Position numbers and translations under genes: made by a program. DNA of 64,000 nt from Helianthus annuus (lineage: Eukaryota > Streptophyta > Magnoliopsida > Asterales > Asteraceae), in contig NC_035448.2 of assembly GCF_002127325.2 (NCBI RefSeq), positions 115,117,151 through 115,181,150 of the forward strand, read 5' to 3'. The notes under the pieces were generated by a model that did no database searches, was not told the DNA's origin, and saw nothing but the letters and a program-made list of their open reading frames with translations. This document shows positions 43,739 through 57,059 of the stretch, in pieces. How positions within the stretch are numbered: position 1 is the first letter of the stretch; each line of letters starts with the position of its first letter.

Positions 43739-46409
43739 CGCAATTTGGATCGTTTTTCGCGCTTATGCGCATTCCGTCGTAATTAAGCAAACATCGCGAT
43801 CGTACGGCCAAACGAACCGACATCCGGAATATTTTTGAGCATGTTTCAAGTTCCCCACACTTTAACTTCATCTTAGAGTCTTGAAATGAGGTTAACGGGG
43901 CTTAAACGTGCCAAAAATGGGCCAAAATACATGTTTCTGAAGTGCAGGGACTAAAACTGAAATTTCTGAACTGTGACCCTCAGGCGGGGCACGTAAGATC
44001 CCATGTATTCCTTACGCGGGCCGCGTGGCCTCCCCAGATGTGCAAAATCAGTTTTAACAGCTGTTAACAGCTGTTATGCACTCCAAACCCAATTTCAAAT
44101 GGTATTTTCAATCCATGGGCTGAATCTAGGGGTGCCCAAGGTTTCCCAAAACAATGGGCCCATGTGTACGGCCGAGATCGAAGCACGTTTCGCGATGAAC
44201 GATCCTAACGGTTGTTCCATGCCTATATAAACCCAACCCATTTCATTCATTCCTCACTTAAATTTTGAGATTTTCTCTAAGTTGGAGTGGTTATCACTTC
44301 ATACCTGAGAAATACTTGGAATTCAATCTTGCGGGGACCTTCTGTAAGTATTATTTCGCGTTTTTCATTCATTTTAGCGTTAAAGTCAAACTGCGTTTGA
44401 CTTTCTGCATTGACCAGTTTATGGTCAACGCGAAGTTCGTTTGAACTTCATAACGTGAGTGTAATCACGATGGTTATAGTCCCTAGTGACTATACCCACT
44501 GATTACCACGTTATCTAGGCTCAGTGACGAGTCGTAGTTTCGGCCAAAATGCGTTTCCTCGCGTATTTTGTAACCAAACTACTCTAGGGTATCAAAACCG
44601 TTTGTTTTGATACCAAACCTGTTTTCTAACTTTACTAAACATGTTCTAGCATGTTTAGCTCGTCGCTTTTAGATTTGTGCTTGTTTAGGGTCGTAAAGGT
44701 AAGCGATCTAATCAATCGCTTATACTTTCGAACCTGACCCATTTGGTCGATCATTAGGATCCGACCAAACACTTTAGGTGACCATAGTTGTATAGGGAAT
44801 AACCTTCCGAGGGTATACCTTATGGTCACGTCGTTTAAGTAGTTGTATGATAAGTAGTTCTTATGCCTTAGGTAAATTACCAAAATGCCCTTTTTGCGCT
44901 AAAATTCATTTTAAGCCTATGTAACATAACTTTTGACATATAAACTGTTTTGGCAACAATATTAAACATATTAAGGCATATCTTGCTTGTCATAGGACTA
45001 GTTAGGCATTCCGAACGCGTTTTACGCGAACGACGCGTTAAAGTAGCATAAGCTACCTAAACGGGTCGTAATGGGTCGTAAGCACTTAGGTTAGGTTTCA
45101 TTTTAGTATGTGGGCTTTGTTTAACCATATCATATGAGTTCCAATACTCATTTGGTTTACGAAACCTCATACTATCCAATCCCTCGATTTAGGTCCGGTT
45201 ATTTATGTAGTTATCTATATAGGGTGCCGTTTGATTCCGTGATCCCTCTAGCTTTGCTTGGTTGTTGTTCAAGACTTCTAAGCACCCTCAAGTGAGTACA
45301 TAGTACCCCTCTTTTACTGTTTTTCAAACATTTTGGGGTGAAACACATGTGCCTACTTGTTACTTTCATGCTTTCCATGTTTTCATATCATATGCTTGTT
45401 ATGTTCAATAGTACACATATAGTACATGCTTTCATTGTGTTTTTGCTATGTATGTCCATTGTGTGCATACTTAGTACATTGTTTTACATGACATTTTCAT
45501 GCTATGTATGTTCATCATACTTGGTGCATTTGTTTTTCATCACATGCTTACATTTTGGGTATGACATTTGGTTTGTTTAAGTGGGACCATATACATTCAT
45601 TAACTTTGATCACGCCGCTCGTTAGTTGGTAATGGTACCATAGGAATTGACAACTCCCGTTCCTGACATCCTGGGTATGTTTGGATGGAAGGAATGACCG
45701 AATTCGATTTAAACGTAACACAGATAAACCATTAATTTGTTTAAAGGTTTATCACCACAGTCGCAAGGCTTGAATGTATGCATTTTTACAATACCATATA
45801 AATGTTTGTATTCAGTATAGCATGCATTTCCACAAAACATAACATTGATTTAAACCATGTTTTACTTCAATACATTGTTTTGTGCATTTTTTACCTATGG
45901 TTTAGTTGATACATATATCACTTGCCATACATGACATTTTGTTTACACATTACATGATTGACATTTGACATAGACATTTTGATATTGACATATACATTTC
46001 ATAAACATTTAGACATGGTTTTCACAGAAGCATTTGACGAATGGTTTAGACATGGGCAATTTACATTGGTGGTTTGTTTGGGTAAGTGATTTGAGTAACG
46101 AGACGTGTGTAATGTGATACAAGCATGGTGGATACGCCGCTGGTACTTCCTATATATAAGTGCTTGTATTATATTACGTGTCGTAGCGTTATTTAAATCA
46201 TTCAATTTGGATTTATACATTTTATACAAATGACATATTTTTCACAAGACATTGTTTTACAAAACTGTTTGTTATATACAAACTCATTTTACTTGGTTAT
46301 TCATTTAACCTTACATTACTCTTTTACATGTCATCTACTTTATCATCGCTTTTCAAATGATTTATAAAACAAAACATTTTACAAGGATCATGACTGGCTT
46401 TTGTTAAAA
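43739..46409 (+). repeat. R9 5' LTR, major part (5'-truncated)
   Basis: It matches 60264-62934 closely. TATA box TATATAAA at 44224-44231, with the GC-rich dyad GCGGGGCACGTAAG...CTTACGCGGGCCGCG upstream (43984-44030). The start (600 bp of U3) is missing. The final five bases TAAAA are duplicated by R10. Confidence 0.87.
46093..46205 (+). ncRNA. Candidate structured element, R9 5' LTR copy
   Basis: Arms GTAATGTGATACAAGCA and TGCTTGTATTATATTAC pair with only G-U exceptions. The loop carries GGTGGATACGCC...CTATATATAAGTG, and the outer pair is TAACG/CGTTA. The copy lies far downstream of the LTR TATA box, so it would be present in the 5' end of the element RNA. Confidence 0.65.
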
Positions 46410-49400
46410 TGTAACACCCCGAAAACGGGTTTGGTAATCAAACCCGGTTAATACTAAGAGACGGGTTATAACTCCCGGAATCCAATAAGTTAACTAGGAA
46501 TAATAATAACCTAGTTAGAAGAGAAGTCTTGTAGTGACATACTAGTGGGTTAAAAACCTTATAACTAGGAAAATATAAAACTTTATATTAAAATTATAAA
46601 GTTTTAAATAAACAAGGACAAACTAACTAGGACAAATTAACCCAGTTAGTCTTGAGACTTGTAAATTACTTACTAGAAGGTTAAAACACCTTAAATAAAT
46701 AACTTAATGATAATGGAGGGACTAAAGGTGTTAAAACTAAAACTAATAATAATAAAAACAAGGTTTAAACACCAAACACACTAAAAGAAGTGTGTCTGGT
46801 CGATCTAAACATCAGGAGCGAATAGGAGCTTCCCCACCAAACCCTAACTTGTGCAAATTGATCAAATTGGGGCTTCAAATCAGTTCCAAATCGATTTCCA
46901 AGCACGAAATTGTCATCTCCATTGAAAGGGGAGTCATAAGGTATGTAAATTTTATGAAAAATCTCTAGTTGGATTTCTAGGTAAACTTAGAAATCTGAAA
47001 TTGATGGTTGCATGTTCGTTATATGATGAAATTAGGAATGATTTTATTTCTAGGAGTAAACCCTAGTCATTTACTTGTTGAATTGATGTTCCTGATTGTG
47101 AATTCATGATCACCCGATTATGTGCTAAATGGGTTTTGTAGAAACATGATGAACACTAGAATCATAATGGTTAAATTGTGTTAATAGAACTCCCTGAAGT
47201 TAGATTTGAAGTTTGATGTTAGTACTTGTTAATTTTGCTAGAATTTAAGGGTTTAGAACATTTAAATGGGCTAGAGAAATTTGATGTTTCGTGTTGCACA
47301 CAAGGTGCTTGTTAAAATGTTTGAACAAGAAAATATAACAAAGCTGATTGGAATAAAAAATTATTGGGATGCAGTTTTTAAAAAATCATATAAAATTACT
47401 GGAACGGCCTGTGAGGTTGAGCCTTATATGCTCAGAAAGCTATTAAAACATACTACGTTTAATGATTGAACATGTTTGTTAAATTCTGATGTTAAATGGG
47501 TCAAAACAGTGTCCGAAGTAGGCTGAACTGTTTTGACAGCAAGCTGATTGGAAAAAAAAAATTTATTGGGCTGCAGTTTTTAAAAAAATCATATAAAATT
47601 ACTGGAACGGCCTGTGAGGTTGAGCCTTATATGCTCAGAAAGCTATTAAAACATACTACGTTTAATGTTTGAACATGTTTGTTAAATTCTGATGTTAAAT
47701 GGGTCAAAACAGTGTCCGAAGTAGGCTGAACTGTTTTGACAGCAAGCTGATTGGAAAAAAAAATTTGTTGGGCTGCAGTTTTTAAAAAATCATATAAAAT
47801 CACTGGAACATCCTGTGAGGTTGAGCCTTATATGCTCAGAAAGCTATTAAAACATACTACGTTTTATGTTTGAACATGTTTGTTAAATTCTGATGTTAAA
47901 CGGGTCAAAACAGTGTCCGAAGTAGGCTGAACTGTTTTGACAGCAAGCTGATTGGAAAAAAAAATTTGTTGGGCTGCAGTTTTTAAAAAATCATATAAAA
48001 TCACTGGAACATCCTGTGAGGTTGAGCCTTATATGCTCAGAAAGCTATTAAAACATACTACGTTTTATGTTTGAACATGTTTGTTAAATTCTGATGTTAA
48101 ACGGGTCAAAACAGTGTCCGAAGTCGGCTGAACTGTTTTGACAGCAAGCTGATTGGAAGCATTTTGACTTCTGAGCTGATTTTTTTGCGAAAATCATAAT
48201 TAATTATAGGAAGCTCGGATTGAGCTGATTCTTTTTGGGTTGGAAAGATATTTTAGTATTCTACATTTCATCTTTGATCACCAAGGGCTGAATAAAACCG
48301 TAAAGTGGTTAAAAGAGTCGATTCCGCAGCTACATTGTAAAGTTGCTACACATTTTATTGATAAACTTAATCTAAGAAAATTGTATACAAGAAAAGGATG
48401 AATTGTGAGAAATGTGATAATGATGGCATTCTAATAAATTAACTTGAGGTAATGTGTCTAACGTGGAAATATAATTTGATTGTAAGACTTGGTAAGAGAT
48501 ATGTCGTAGTAGCTTTTATTCCATACTTGAATAGTGTGGTGTGTACCATGTATTTGCTTCAAACAAATTTTATGAAATGGGGTGTATTAAAGGCATCTAA
48601 AATACATACAAATGATTTATGCAAGTAATATGTATGTGTATGCCAAACATGTTCTAAGTTAGTGCTCAGTCACATACACAAGGACAGTTTGACTTACGAA
48701 AGTCAAACTGACCTAAAACTAATGTCTTGATAAATGAGTATGTGTGAATCCATGAGATGTTGTGGTCATTTTATATAATGACTAATCTAACAAATCTTGT
48801 GGGTATTGTGTTAAGTTTGATCTCGTCAAGCTAAGTGGGAGCTGGAAAGGAATGGATCAAACGGGTCAAGTGCGCAAGGAAAGCTCGAACGGACGCAAAC
48901 TGTAAGTAAAGCTTACACCTATTTTTTTTTAGCATACGTATTTATTCTATAGGTGATAAATACAACAATATATCATGTTCGAATTATGGGTTCCGACACG
49001 AAACGAAATGGGTCGGAACGAATAAAAACGTTTAAAACCATGATTTTTAATAAATATAATTATTTGGTCGTATAGACCAAATGGGTCAAATGATGGTGAT
49101 AATATCATATGACCATATCGACTAATGTTGGTTGTTAAGTCATATGTTTACAGGAACGAATAGAAATTTGGATAATTACGTCATCATAGAATATTGAATT
49201 AATAATAGCAAGGCATAAACGGGTCTATACGTTGACTCGAGCCAGGTACGCTTATATATAGATTTATAGTTAAAAGTGTTTAACTTCCCTTCACGGGTCA
49301 AAAGGAGTAGATAGGTAAAACGGGTTAAGAATTCATAAGAAACCCGTAATTTGAACCTTGCACATTAGTAAGCTGATATAACGTGATATGCATGATATTT

Positions 49401-49924
49401 TGAAAAGGGTAATAAACAAGTTTGTTTGATAAATCACGAACGGGTCAAAAAGTGTCATAATTGAATTTCAAGCTGAGAGCTTGAGAGTTAAAATTTTGTG
49501 AATTCAGATGTTGGATTTTAACTCCATATGATGGAGGATCAAATTACAATCACGTAGAAAGAAACGGTAGACCCTGTAAAAAAAATATGTATATATATTT
49601 TATTCAGTTTTGCTTCCCAGACTCATTTAGATACGTTTTAAACCCCGTATGACTAAAGCATTTCATGCTTATGAAATGTAGGTACATTTTGGATGCCGGA
49701 AGACGATCAAGCTCAACGAAGAACCGAACACGAATAAGATAAAAGCTTCCGCACGTCGTTTCGTCGTAACTTTTAAACGACGAACTCAATTATGTTATGT
49801 TGTATTATTTTAAAATTGTAAAGTTTAAACAAACCCGTATTTTTACAAAGTATATGTAGTCATAATTACATGTTGTTTGTCGTATACTTTACGAAAACCA
49901 TTAAATAATGAAAAGGGTGTTACA
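46410..49924 (+). repeat. R10 5' LTR (3,515 bp)
   Basis: Four ~201-bp tandem units at 47341-48145, otherwise closely matching the 3' LTR. No protein frame is credible; a 62-codon frame that recurs in both LTRs is part of the repeat. Confidence 0.9.
47341..48145 (+). repeat. Four ~201-bp tandem units in the R10 5' LTR
   Basis: Starts at AAGCTGATTGG: 47341, 47541, 47744, 47945, with the next anchor at 48146. Units 3 and 4 are nearly identical (GGAACATCC, CGTTTTATG, AAACGGGTC) and differ from units 1 and 2 (GGAACGGCC, CGTTTAATG). Confidence 0.9.
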
Positions 49925-52804
49925 AGTTGGTAATCAGAGCTCATGGTTAAAGAGTAAAGTGTGTTCGGTTCGAGGCTTGATCGCAAATCCGGTAAGTACA
50001 TGTATATTAATGGTTTGGTATGTGTTGAAATGTTGTGAACAACACATAGGGTTATCGTGTGATACACGTTACCTCAATTAAATGACAAATATAGTTGAGA
50101 AAATTGCGCGCATTGACGCGTATAGTAGAAAAGCCTTGTATTATAATACGGGCGATTATTGAAGTTGATATTACTAATTCTTGTAAATGTCTTAATTGAA
50201 GGACACTCGCATCTGAAGATAACGAGAGTTTAACAAATTGCGGATATGATGATGGAACGGTCCGAGATGTGACAAGAAGAGCATACTCATCAAGGACCTA
50301 AATCGCGTAACGATCGCAAATAAGTAATGGCAACGAATGCCCGTCGGGGCAAGCATTACCAGGTGCACATTTTAAACTTATAGTACAAACAGTAATATGC
50401 AACAAATATATAGTGAATGACAGTTGCATATAGAATATGAAACTTGGAAAACCTGGATAGGTTACCTATCCAGGATGACGTTTCCAAGAGAAATTCAGTA
50501 GAGAATATGTATTATTCACAAATTGTGAATAACAAGACAAATACAGAATTCAATTTATATAGAAACTTGGACGAGAGTGATCATCCAAGTAAGTATTCTC
50601 AATATAAATCCTATTGAGAAAAGTAATGATCACATCAACAAATGTGAATAAATGTTTATAAAAAGGGACATTTTACATGTTCAAGGATAAACGACTAAAA
50701 CTAATAATTGTTAACTAACAATTAAATAAAGTTTTACCAAATGAAATCATAAATATGGAAATAATTTGAGGAGTTACTTACATGGGACGTGATGTGGTAA
50801 TTATAATAAGGTCACGCGTACCATGTGTTGATCGCTTACTTTGGCCAAGTAAGTAGTGAACACATGATAGCATGAGCTTCTTATAATGAGCGCAGTTATG
50901 TCCGATGTAGTAAGGTCAAGATGAATGAAAATTTAAAGGATCCTTAGGGTCAAGAAATCTTATGGGCATACTCGTATAAATGGTTTTCGCGGGAACCATA
51001 AAAACAACGTATGGCGCACATAGAAATAAATGACCCAAGGAAATTCGTGACATAAGTCATTTCGGACGAAACAACCATGGTAGACAAAAAGGGCATTGTA
51101 ATACCAAAGTATAAATGACCCGCGGGGTCATAGAAACAAAGGTATTGCCCACATGGGAAAAACGATCAAAGTCGTTGACTTTGGTCGTAGTAAAGAAATG
51201 ATGATGATGATGATGATAATCATCATTCATAGTTTATAAGACTGTCAAGGATGGTCGAATAAAGAATAAAGGTTTGGTTGAATAAAAGCGATGGATTTCG
51301 CTAAGACAACCAAACAAATTAAAACGAAATCTTAATGTATACCGGAATGCTTGCACTAATAATGACTTCGGTAAAGTACCCGGTTGATGGGTAAGGATTT
51401 AAACACATGCGTAAACCGAGAAACGGGAACACGAATTTAAAGTCAAAAGACTCGGATTATGAGTTATGACTGAAAGACCATAAAATTTCGCAAACAAAAA
51501 TTTTGATAATTATATTCAACTATTTTGAGGTTGAACGGGTTGAATAAAGTATAATGCTTGATGGCATAGTAAGCGCAAGCCGGATAACGGTAAGCTTGAG
51601 ACAAACCGATGCTTAATTGACGTGAGAAGTCATAGAGTCGGAAGAATTATCCGAAAGAAAACGATTGTAGACACGAACTACAGTCAAAGTTAACGGATTT
51701 CAAGCATGAAAACAAATGATTTTCAAAAAAAAAAAAAAAAAAGAGAGTGCTTTGACACCAAATATATATTTTAATAAAGACACGAGTAAAAAGAATGATC
51801 TACGGGATCATCATAACCTTCAGGTTATAAACAGTGTAAAGGTCTACGGGACCAAAATGACCTACGGGTCATGAATAAAAAGGAAAAAGGATCATAAAGG
51901 ACTCGCCTTAAAGAGGTGAGAGCCTAAAGAAATAGCCTACGAGGCTAAGTGAATGAACCTATGGGTTATCTAGACATAGCGAGGGAACTGGTTGAGAATC
52001 CCCGTGTAAAATAAGAATGAAAAAGAATAAATTCTTAATTGTCAATTTCTTGATATGAGTAATTGACGAAAGTTAAAGAGAAGACGTTAAATTAAACTTC
52101 AAGTTTTAGTGAGAAACAACGTTTTAACAAATATGAATACTACAAGACGATTTTGGAAATAAAAAAATATATCAAAGAGTATGGGTCTTAACATCGATAG
52201 GTGCAAGACGATATATTCGAAAAAAGTGGTATTTTCGAAAATAAAAGGTTGATATAAATTAAACATGACGTGACACGATCACTGTCAAGAAATGCAATGT
52301 GAAGTGGAATCACATTATCACCAGGCGAGCGGTAAAAAGCAACTGGACTAATAAGTCTAGTTAGTGAGATCGGTTAAGGTAATTTAAGTAAGTTGGTTGC
52401 TTGTAAGCGGTGGATTCGGTATAACTGAACCGAATAAATGAATTGGAAAACAAAAGAAATAGTTGCTAAAAGAGAAAGATTTCACTAAAGACCTTTAAAC
52501 GGGTCAAGGTAACGGATTCACAAAGAGTTCGATAATATATGAAAGCGATGGATATCGCTAAGTTAACTAAACTAGTGGAAATAACAAGATTACGTTATTT
52601 CGAAGTTACACTATGTCGTATGAGATATGTAGACAATTAGTAACCAAAAAGATGTTACCGTACTTTTCGGGTAGTACTAACGATTGGTTAAAAAAGTATA
52701 AGTAATGTTTAAAAGATTACTCAGGTCAAACGCATTGAGTTTAGAACTCGATGAACTATGTAAGAAAGGTTTCGAGGACGAAACCTCTTTAAGGGGGGTA
52801 GACT
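49925..52804 (+). other. R10 internal region: primer site, non-coding sequence, polypurine tract
   Basis: TGGTAATCAGAGCTC at 49928-49942 is a tRNA-Met primer site with one extra A. The interior has an ATGATGATG microsatellite able to fold on ATCATCAT (about 51200-51225), an A-rich run near 51727 and no ORF above 60 codons. At the end, hairpin AGGTTTCG-AGGA-CGAAACCT (52767-52786) precedes the tract TTTAAGGGGGGTAGACT (52788-52804). Confidence 0.75.
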
Positions 52805-55800
52805 TGTAACACCCCGAAAACGGGTTTGGTAATCAAACCCGGTTAATACTAAGAGACGGGTTATAACTCCCGGAATCCAATAAGTTAACTAGGAATAATA
52901 ATAACCTAGTTAGAAGAGAAGTCTTGTAGTGACATACTAGTGGGTTAAAAACCTTATAACTAGGAAAATATAAAACTTTATATTAAAATTATAAAGTTTT
53001 AAATAAACAAGGACAAACTAACTAGGACAAATTAACCCAGTTAGTCTTGAGACTTGTAAATTACTTACTAGAAGGTTAAAACACCTTAAATAAATAACTT
53101 AATGATAATGGAGGGACTAAAGGTGTTAAAACTAAAACTAATAATAATAAAAACAAGGTTTAAACACCAAACACACTAAAAGAAGTGTGTCTGGTCGATC
53201 TAAACATCAGGAGCGAACAGGAGCTTCCCCACCAAACCCTAACTTGTGCAAATTGATCAAATTGGGGCTTCAAATCAGTTCCAAATCGATTTCCAAGCAC
53301 GAAATTGTCATCTCCATTGAAAGGGGAGTCATAAGGTATGTAAATTTTATGAAAAATCTCTAGTTGGATTTCTAGGTAAACTTAGAAATCTAAAATTGAT
53401 GGTTGCATGTTCGTTATATGATGAAATTAGGAATGATTTTATGTCTATGAGTAAACCCTAGTCATTTACTTGTTGAATTGATGTTCCTGATTGTGAATTC
53501 ATGATCACCCGATTATGTGCTAAATGGGTTTTGTAGAAACATGATGAACACTAGAATCATAATGGTTAAATTGTGTTAATAGAACTCCCTGAAGTTAGAT
53601 TTGAAGTTTGATGTTAGTACTTGTTAATTTTGCTAGAATTTAAGGGTTTAGAACACTTAAATGGGCTAGAGAAATTTGATGTTTCGTGTTGCACACAAGG
53701 TGCTTGTTAAAATGTTTGAACAAGAAAATATAACAAAGCTGATTAGAATAAAAAATTATTGGGATGCAGTTTTTAAAAAATCATATAAAATTACTGGAAC
53801 GGCCTGTGAGGTTGAGCCTTATATGCTCAGAAAGCTATTAAAACATACTACGTTTAATGTTTGAACATGTTTGTTAAATTCTGATGTTAAATGGGTCAAA
53901 ACAGTGTCCGAAGTAGGCTGAACTGTTTTGACAGCAAGCTGATTGGAAAAAAAAATTATTGGGCTGCAGTTTTTAAAAAAATCATATAAAATTACTGGAA
54001 CGGCCTGTGAGGTTGAGCCTTATATGCTCAGAAAGCTATTAAAACATACTACGTTTAATGTTTGAACATGTTTGTTAAATTCTGATGTTAAATGGGTCAA
54101 AACAGTGTCCAAAGTAGGCTGAACTGTTTTGACAGCAAGCTGACTGGAAAAAAAAATTTGTTGGGCTGCAGTTTTTAAAAAATCATATAGAATCACTGGA
54201 ACATCCTGTGAGGTTGAGCCTTATATGCTCAGAAAGCTATTAAAACATACTACGTTTTATGTTTGAACATGTTTGTTAAATTCTGATGTTAAACGGGTCA
54301 AAACAGTGTCCGAATTCGGCTGAACTGTTTTGACAGCAAGCTGATTGGAAGCATTTTGACTTCTGAGCTGATTTTTTTGCGAAAATCATAATTAATTATA
54401 GGAAGCTCGGATTGAGCTGATTCTTTTTGGGTTGGAAAGATATTTTAGTATTCTACATTTCATCTTTGATCACCAAGGGCTGAATAAAACCGTAAAGTGG
54501 TTAAAAGAGTCGATTCCGCAGCTACATTGTAAAGTTGCTACACATTTTATTGATAAACTTAATCTAAGAAAATTGTATACAAGAAAAGGATGAATTGTGA
54601 GAAATGTGATAATGATGGCATTCTAATAAATTAACTTGAGGTAATGTGTCTAACGTGGAAATATAATTTGATTGTAAGACTTGGTAAGAGATATGTCGTA
54701 GTAGCTTTTATTCCATACTTGAATAGTGTGGTGTGTACCATGTATTTGCTTCAAACAAATTTTATGAAATGGGGTGTATTAAAGGCATCTAAAATACATA
54801 CAAATGATTTATGCAAGTAATATGTACGTGTATGCCAAACATGTTCTAAGTTAGTGCTCAGTCACATACACAAGGACAGTTTGACTTACGAAAGTCAAAC
54901 TGACCTAAAACTAATGTCTTGATAAATGAGTATGTGTGAATCCATGAGATGTTGTGGTCATTTTATATAATGACTAATCTAACAAATCTTGTGGGTATTG
55001 TGTTAAGTTTGATCTCGTCAAGCTAAGTGGGAGCTGGAAAGGAATGGATCAAACGGGTCAAGTGTGCAAGGAAAGCTCGAACGGACGCAAACTGTAAGTA
55101 AAGCTTACACCTATTTTTTTTTAGCATACGTATTTATTCTATAGGTGATAAATACAACAATATATCATGTTCGAATTATGGGTTCCGACACGAAACGAAA
55201 TGGGTCGGAACGAATAAAAACGTTTAAAACCATGATTTTTAATAAATATAATTGTTTGGTCGTATAGACCAAATGGGTCAAATGATGGTGATAATATCAT
55301 ATGACCATATCGACTAATGTTGGTTGTTAAGTCATATGTTTACAGGAACGAATAGAAATTTGGATAATTACGTCATCATAGAATATTGAATTAATAATAG
55401 CAAGGCATAAACGGGTCTATACGTTGACTCGAGCCAGGTACGCTTATATATAGATTTATAGTTAAAAGTGTTTAACTTCCCTTCACGGGTCAAAAGGAGT
55501 AGATAGGTAAAACGGGTTAAGAATTCATAAGAAACCCGTAATTTGAACCTTGCACATTAGTAAACTGATATAACGTGATATGCATGATATTTTGAAAAGG
55601 GTAATAAACAAGTTTGTTTGATAAATCACGAACGGGTCAAAAAGTGTCATAATTGAATTTCAAGCCGAGAGCTTGAGAGTTAAAATTTTGTGAATTCAGA
55701 TGTTGGATTTTAACTCCATATGATGGAGGATCAAATTACAATCACGTAGAAAGAAACGGTAGACCCTGTAAAAAAAATATGTATATATATTTTATTCAGT

Positions 55801-56116
55801 TTTGCTTCCCAGACTCATTTAGATACGTTTTAAACCCCGTATGACTAAAGCATTTCATGTTTATGAAATGTAGGTACATTTTGGATGCCGGAAGACGATC
55901 AAGCTCAACGAAGAACCGAACACGAATAAGATAAAAGCTTCCGCACGTCGTTTCGTCGTAACTTTTAAACGACGAACTCAATTATGTTATGTTGTATTAT
56001 TTTAAAATTGTAAAGTTTAAACAAACCCGTATTTTTACAAAGTATATGTAGTCATAATTACATGTTGTTTGTCGTATACTTTACGAAAACCATTAAATAA
56101 TGAAAAGGGTGTTACA
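52805..56116 (+). repeat. R10 3' LTR (3,312 bp)
   Basis: Begins TGTAACACCCC after the polypurine tract and ends GGGTGTTACA before TAAAA. It has three ~201-bp units (starts 53736, 53936, 54137; end anchor 54338), one fewer than the 5' LTR. Confidence 0.92.
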
Positions 56117-56121
56117 TAAAA

Positions 56122-56458
56122 CAATTTTTTTCTAAACTTATAAGTCATGAATCCTAAATCAATAAAACCTATGTACTCGCCGGCATTTTTATGCTGACGT
56201 ACCTATTTTCACATGTGTTTCAGGAGATGATGCATAGGATTGATCAAGATACACATAGGCGAACTTGGACCTTAGTGACAATAAAAGATGCAAGACTAGT
56301 TAATTTTGTTATACTTCTTTGTTTGTTGAGACATTGTAACTCTTTTTATCAATAAAACAACATTTCAATTTTCCATGTGTTATGAAACAGTGATTCTGTT
56401 ACAACACTCCCCGACGTTTCCGCCACGTTTTGTTGTTTTACGTGGTCGGGGTGTGACA
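56122..56458 (+). repeat. R9 5' LTR, U5 end
   Basis: Continuation of the R9 LTR after R10, matching 62935-63269 and ending GGGGTGTGACA. Confidence 0.88.
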
Positions 56459-56465
56459 GAAGAGT

Positions 56466-56479
56466 TGGTATCAGAGCTC
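56466..56479 (+). promoter_or_regulatory. R9 primer binding site
   Basis: TGGTATCAGAGCTC, seven bases after the LTR end. The wider gap than in the other elements (two to four bases) is unusual. Confidence 0.8.
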
Positions 56480-56719
56480 ATGGTTATAGGGAATTAGGTT
56501 ATTAGTAATGCTTTGACCTAGTCTATAACCTTCCTAGGACCCTAACGCGAGTTTACTTGCGTTTAGTCATAAAACAATACCGTCACCTATCCTTAGGCGA
56601 CAACCACAACAAGAACATAAATTTCAAAACCGCTTTGAAAACTAATCATCTGTTCTAGGATGATTGATTACTAGGTTTTGAACCCTCTAAGTTTTCAAAT
56701 CTCGTCAAAGTTTGGGTCT

Positions 56720-56872
56720 TATAATGTGAATGCGTGCAAACTGGAAGGGTGAATGCATGTACTCTGAGTTTTCTGTCTAAGGTTAGAGTGTTCGTACAAA
56801 TCCGCAGTATCAGACCAGTCACTCTTACCTGGGAACTCTTGGGGTGAGTGTTCACTTATAGGCAAGCATGTC
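56720..56872 (+). other. Conserved leader block, R9 copy
   Basis: Homologue of 17555-17712 in R3, with the best match over CACTCTTACCTGGGAACTCT and the following TGGGGTGAGTG. Confidence 0.6.
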
Positions 56873-57059
56873 TTCAGCGATGCATTATTATGACCTGTTT
56901 GCTTTGATTTGTCACCGTCTCATTTGTTTGCCTTAGGTAACAAACAAATGATCGCAATTCGTTTGCCTTTCTGTTTTGTTTATCCGATAACATTCCATTT
57001 GTTGCTTCCTATGTCTTTCATTTTCTTCTAGAATATCTCTTCATCTCAACAACGGTCAG

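Larger units (their letters stand above)
46410..56116 (+). mobile_element. R10: LARD-like retrotransposon with non-coding interior
   Basis: Terminal TGTAACACCCC and GGGTGTTACA, perfect duplications TAAAA (46405-46409 and 56117-56121). LTRs 46410-49924 and 52805-56116, internal region of only 2,880 bp without any coding frame. This fits the large retrotransposon derivative class. Proteins must come from an autonomous Gypsy element. The LTRs are very similar apart from one tandem-repeat unit, so the insertion is fairly recent. Confidence 0.92.

Noticed and set aside
47281..47469. 62-codon frame repeated at 53676-53864
   Set aside because: It is part of the R10 LTR and overlaps the 201-bp tandem units; duplicated by the LTR, not by selection.
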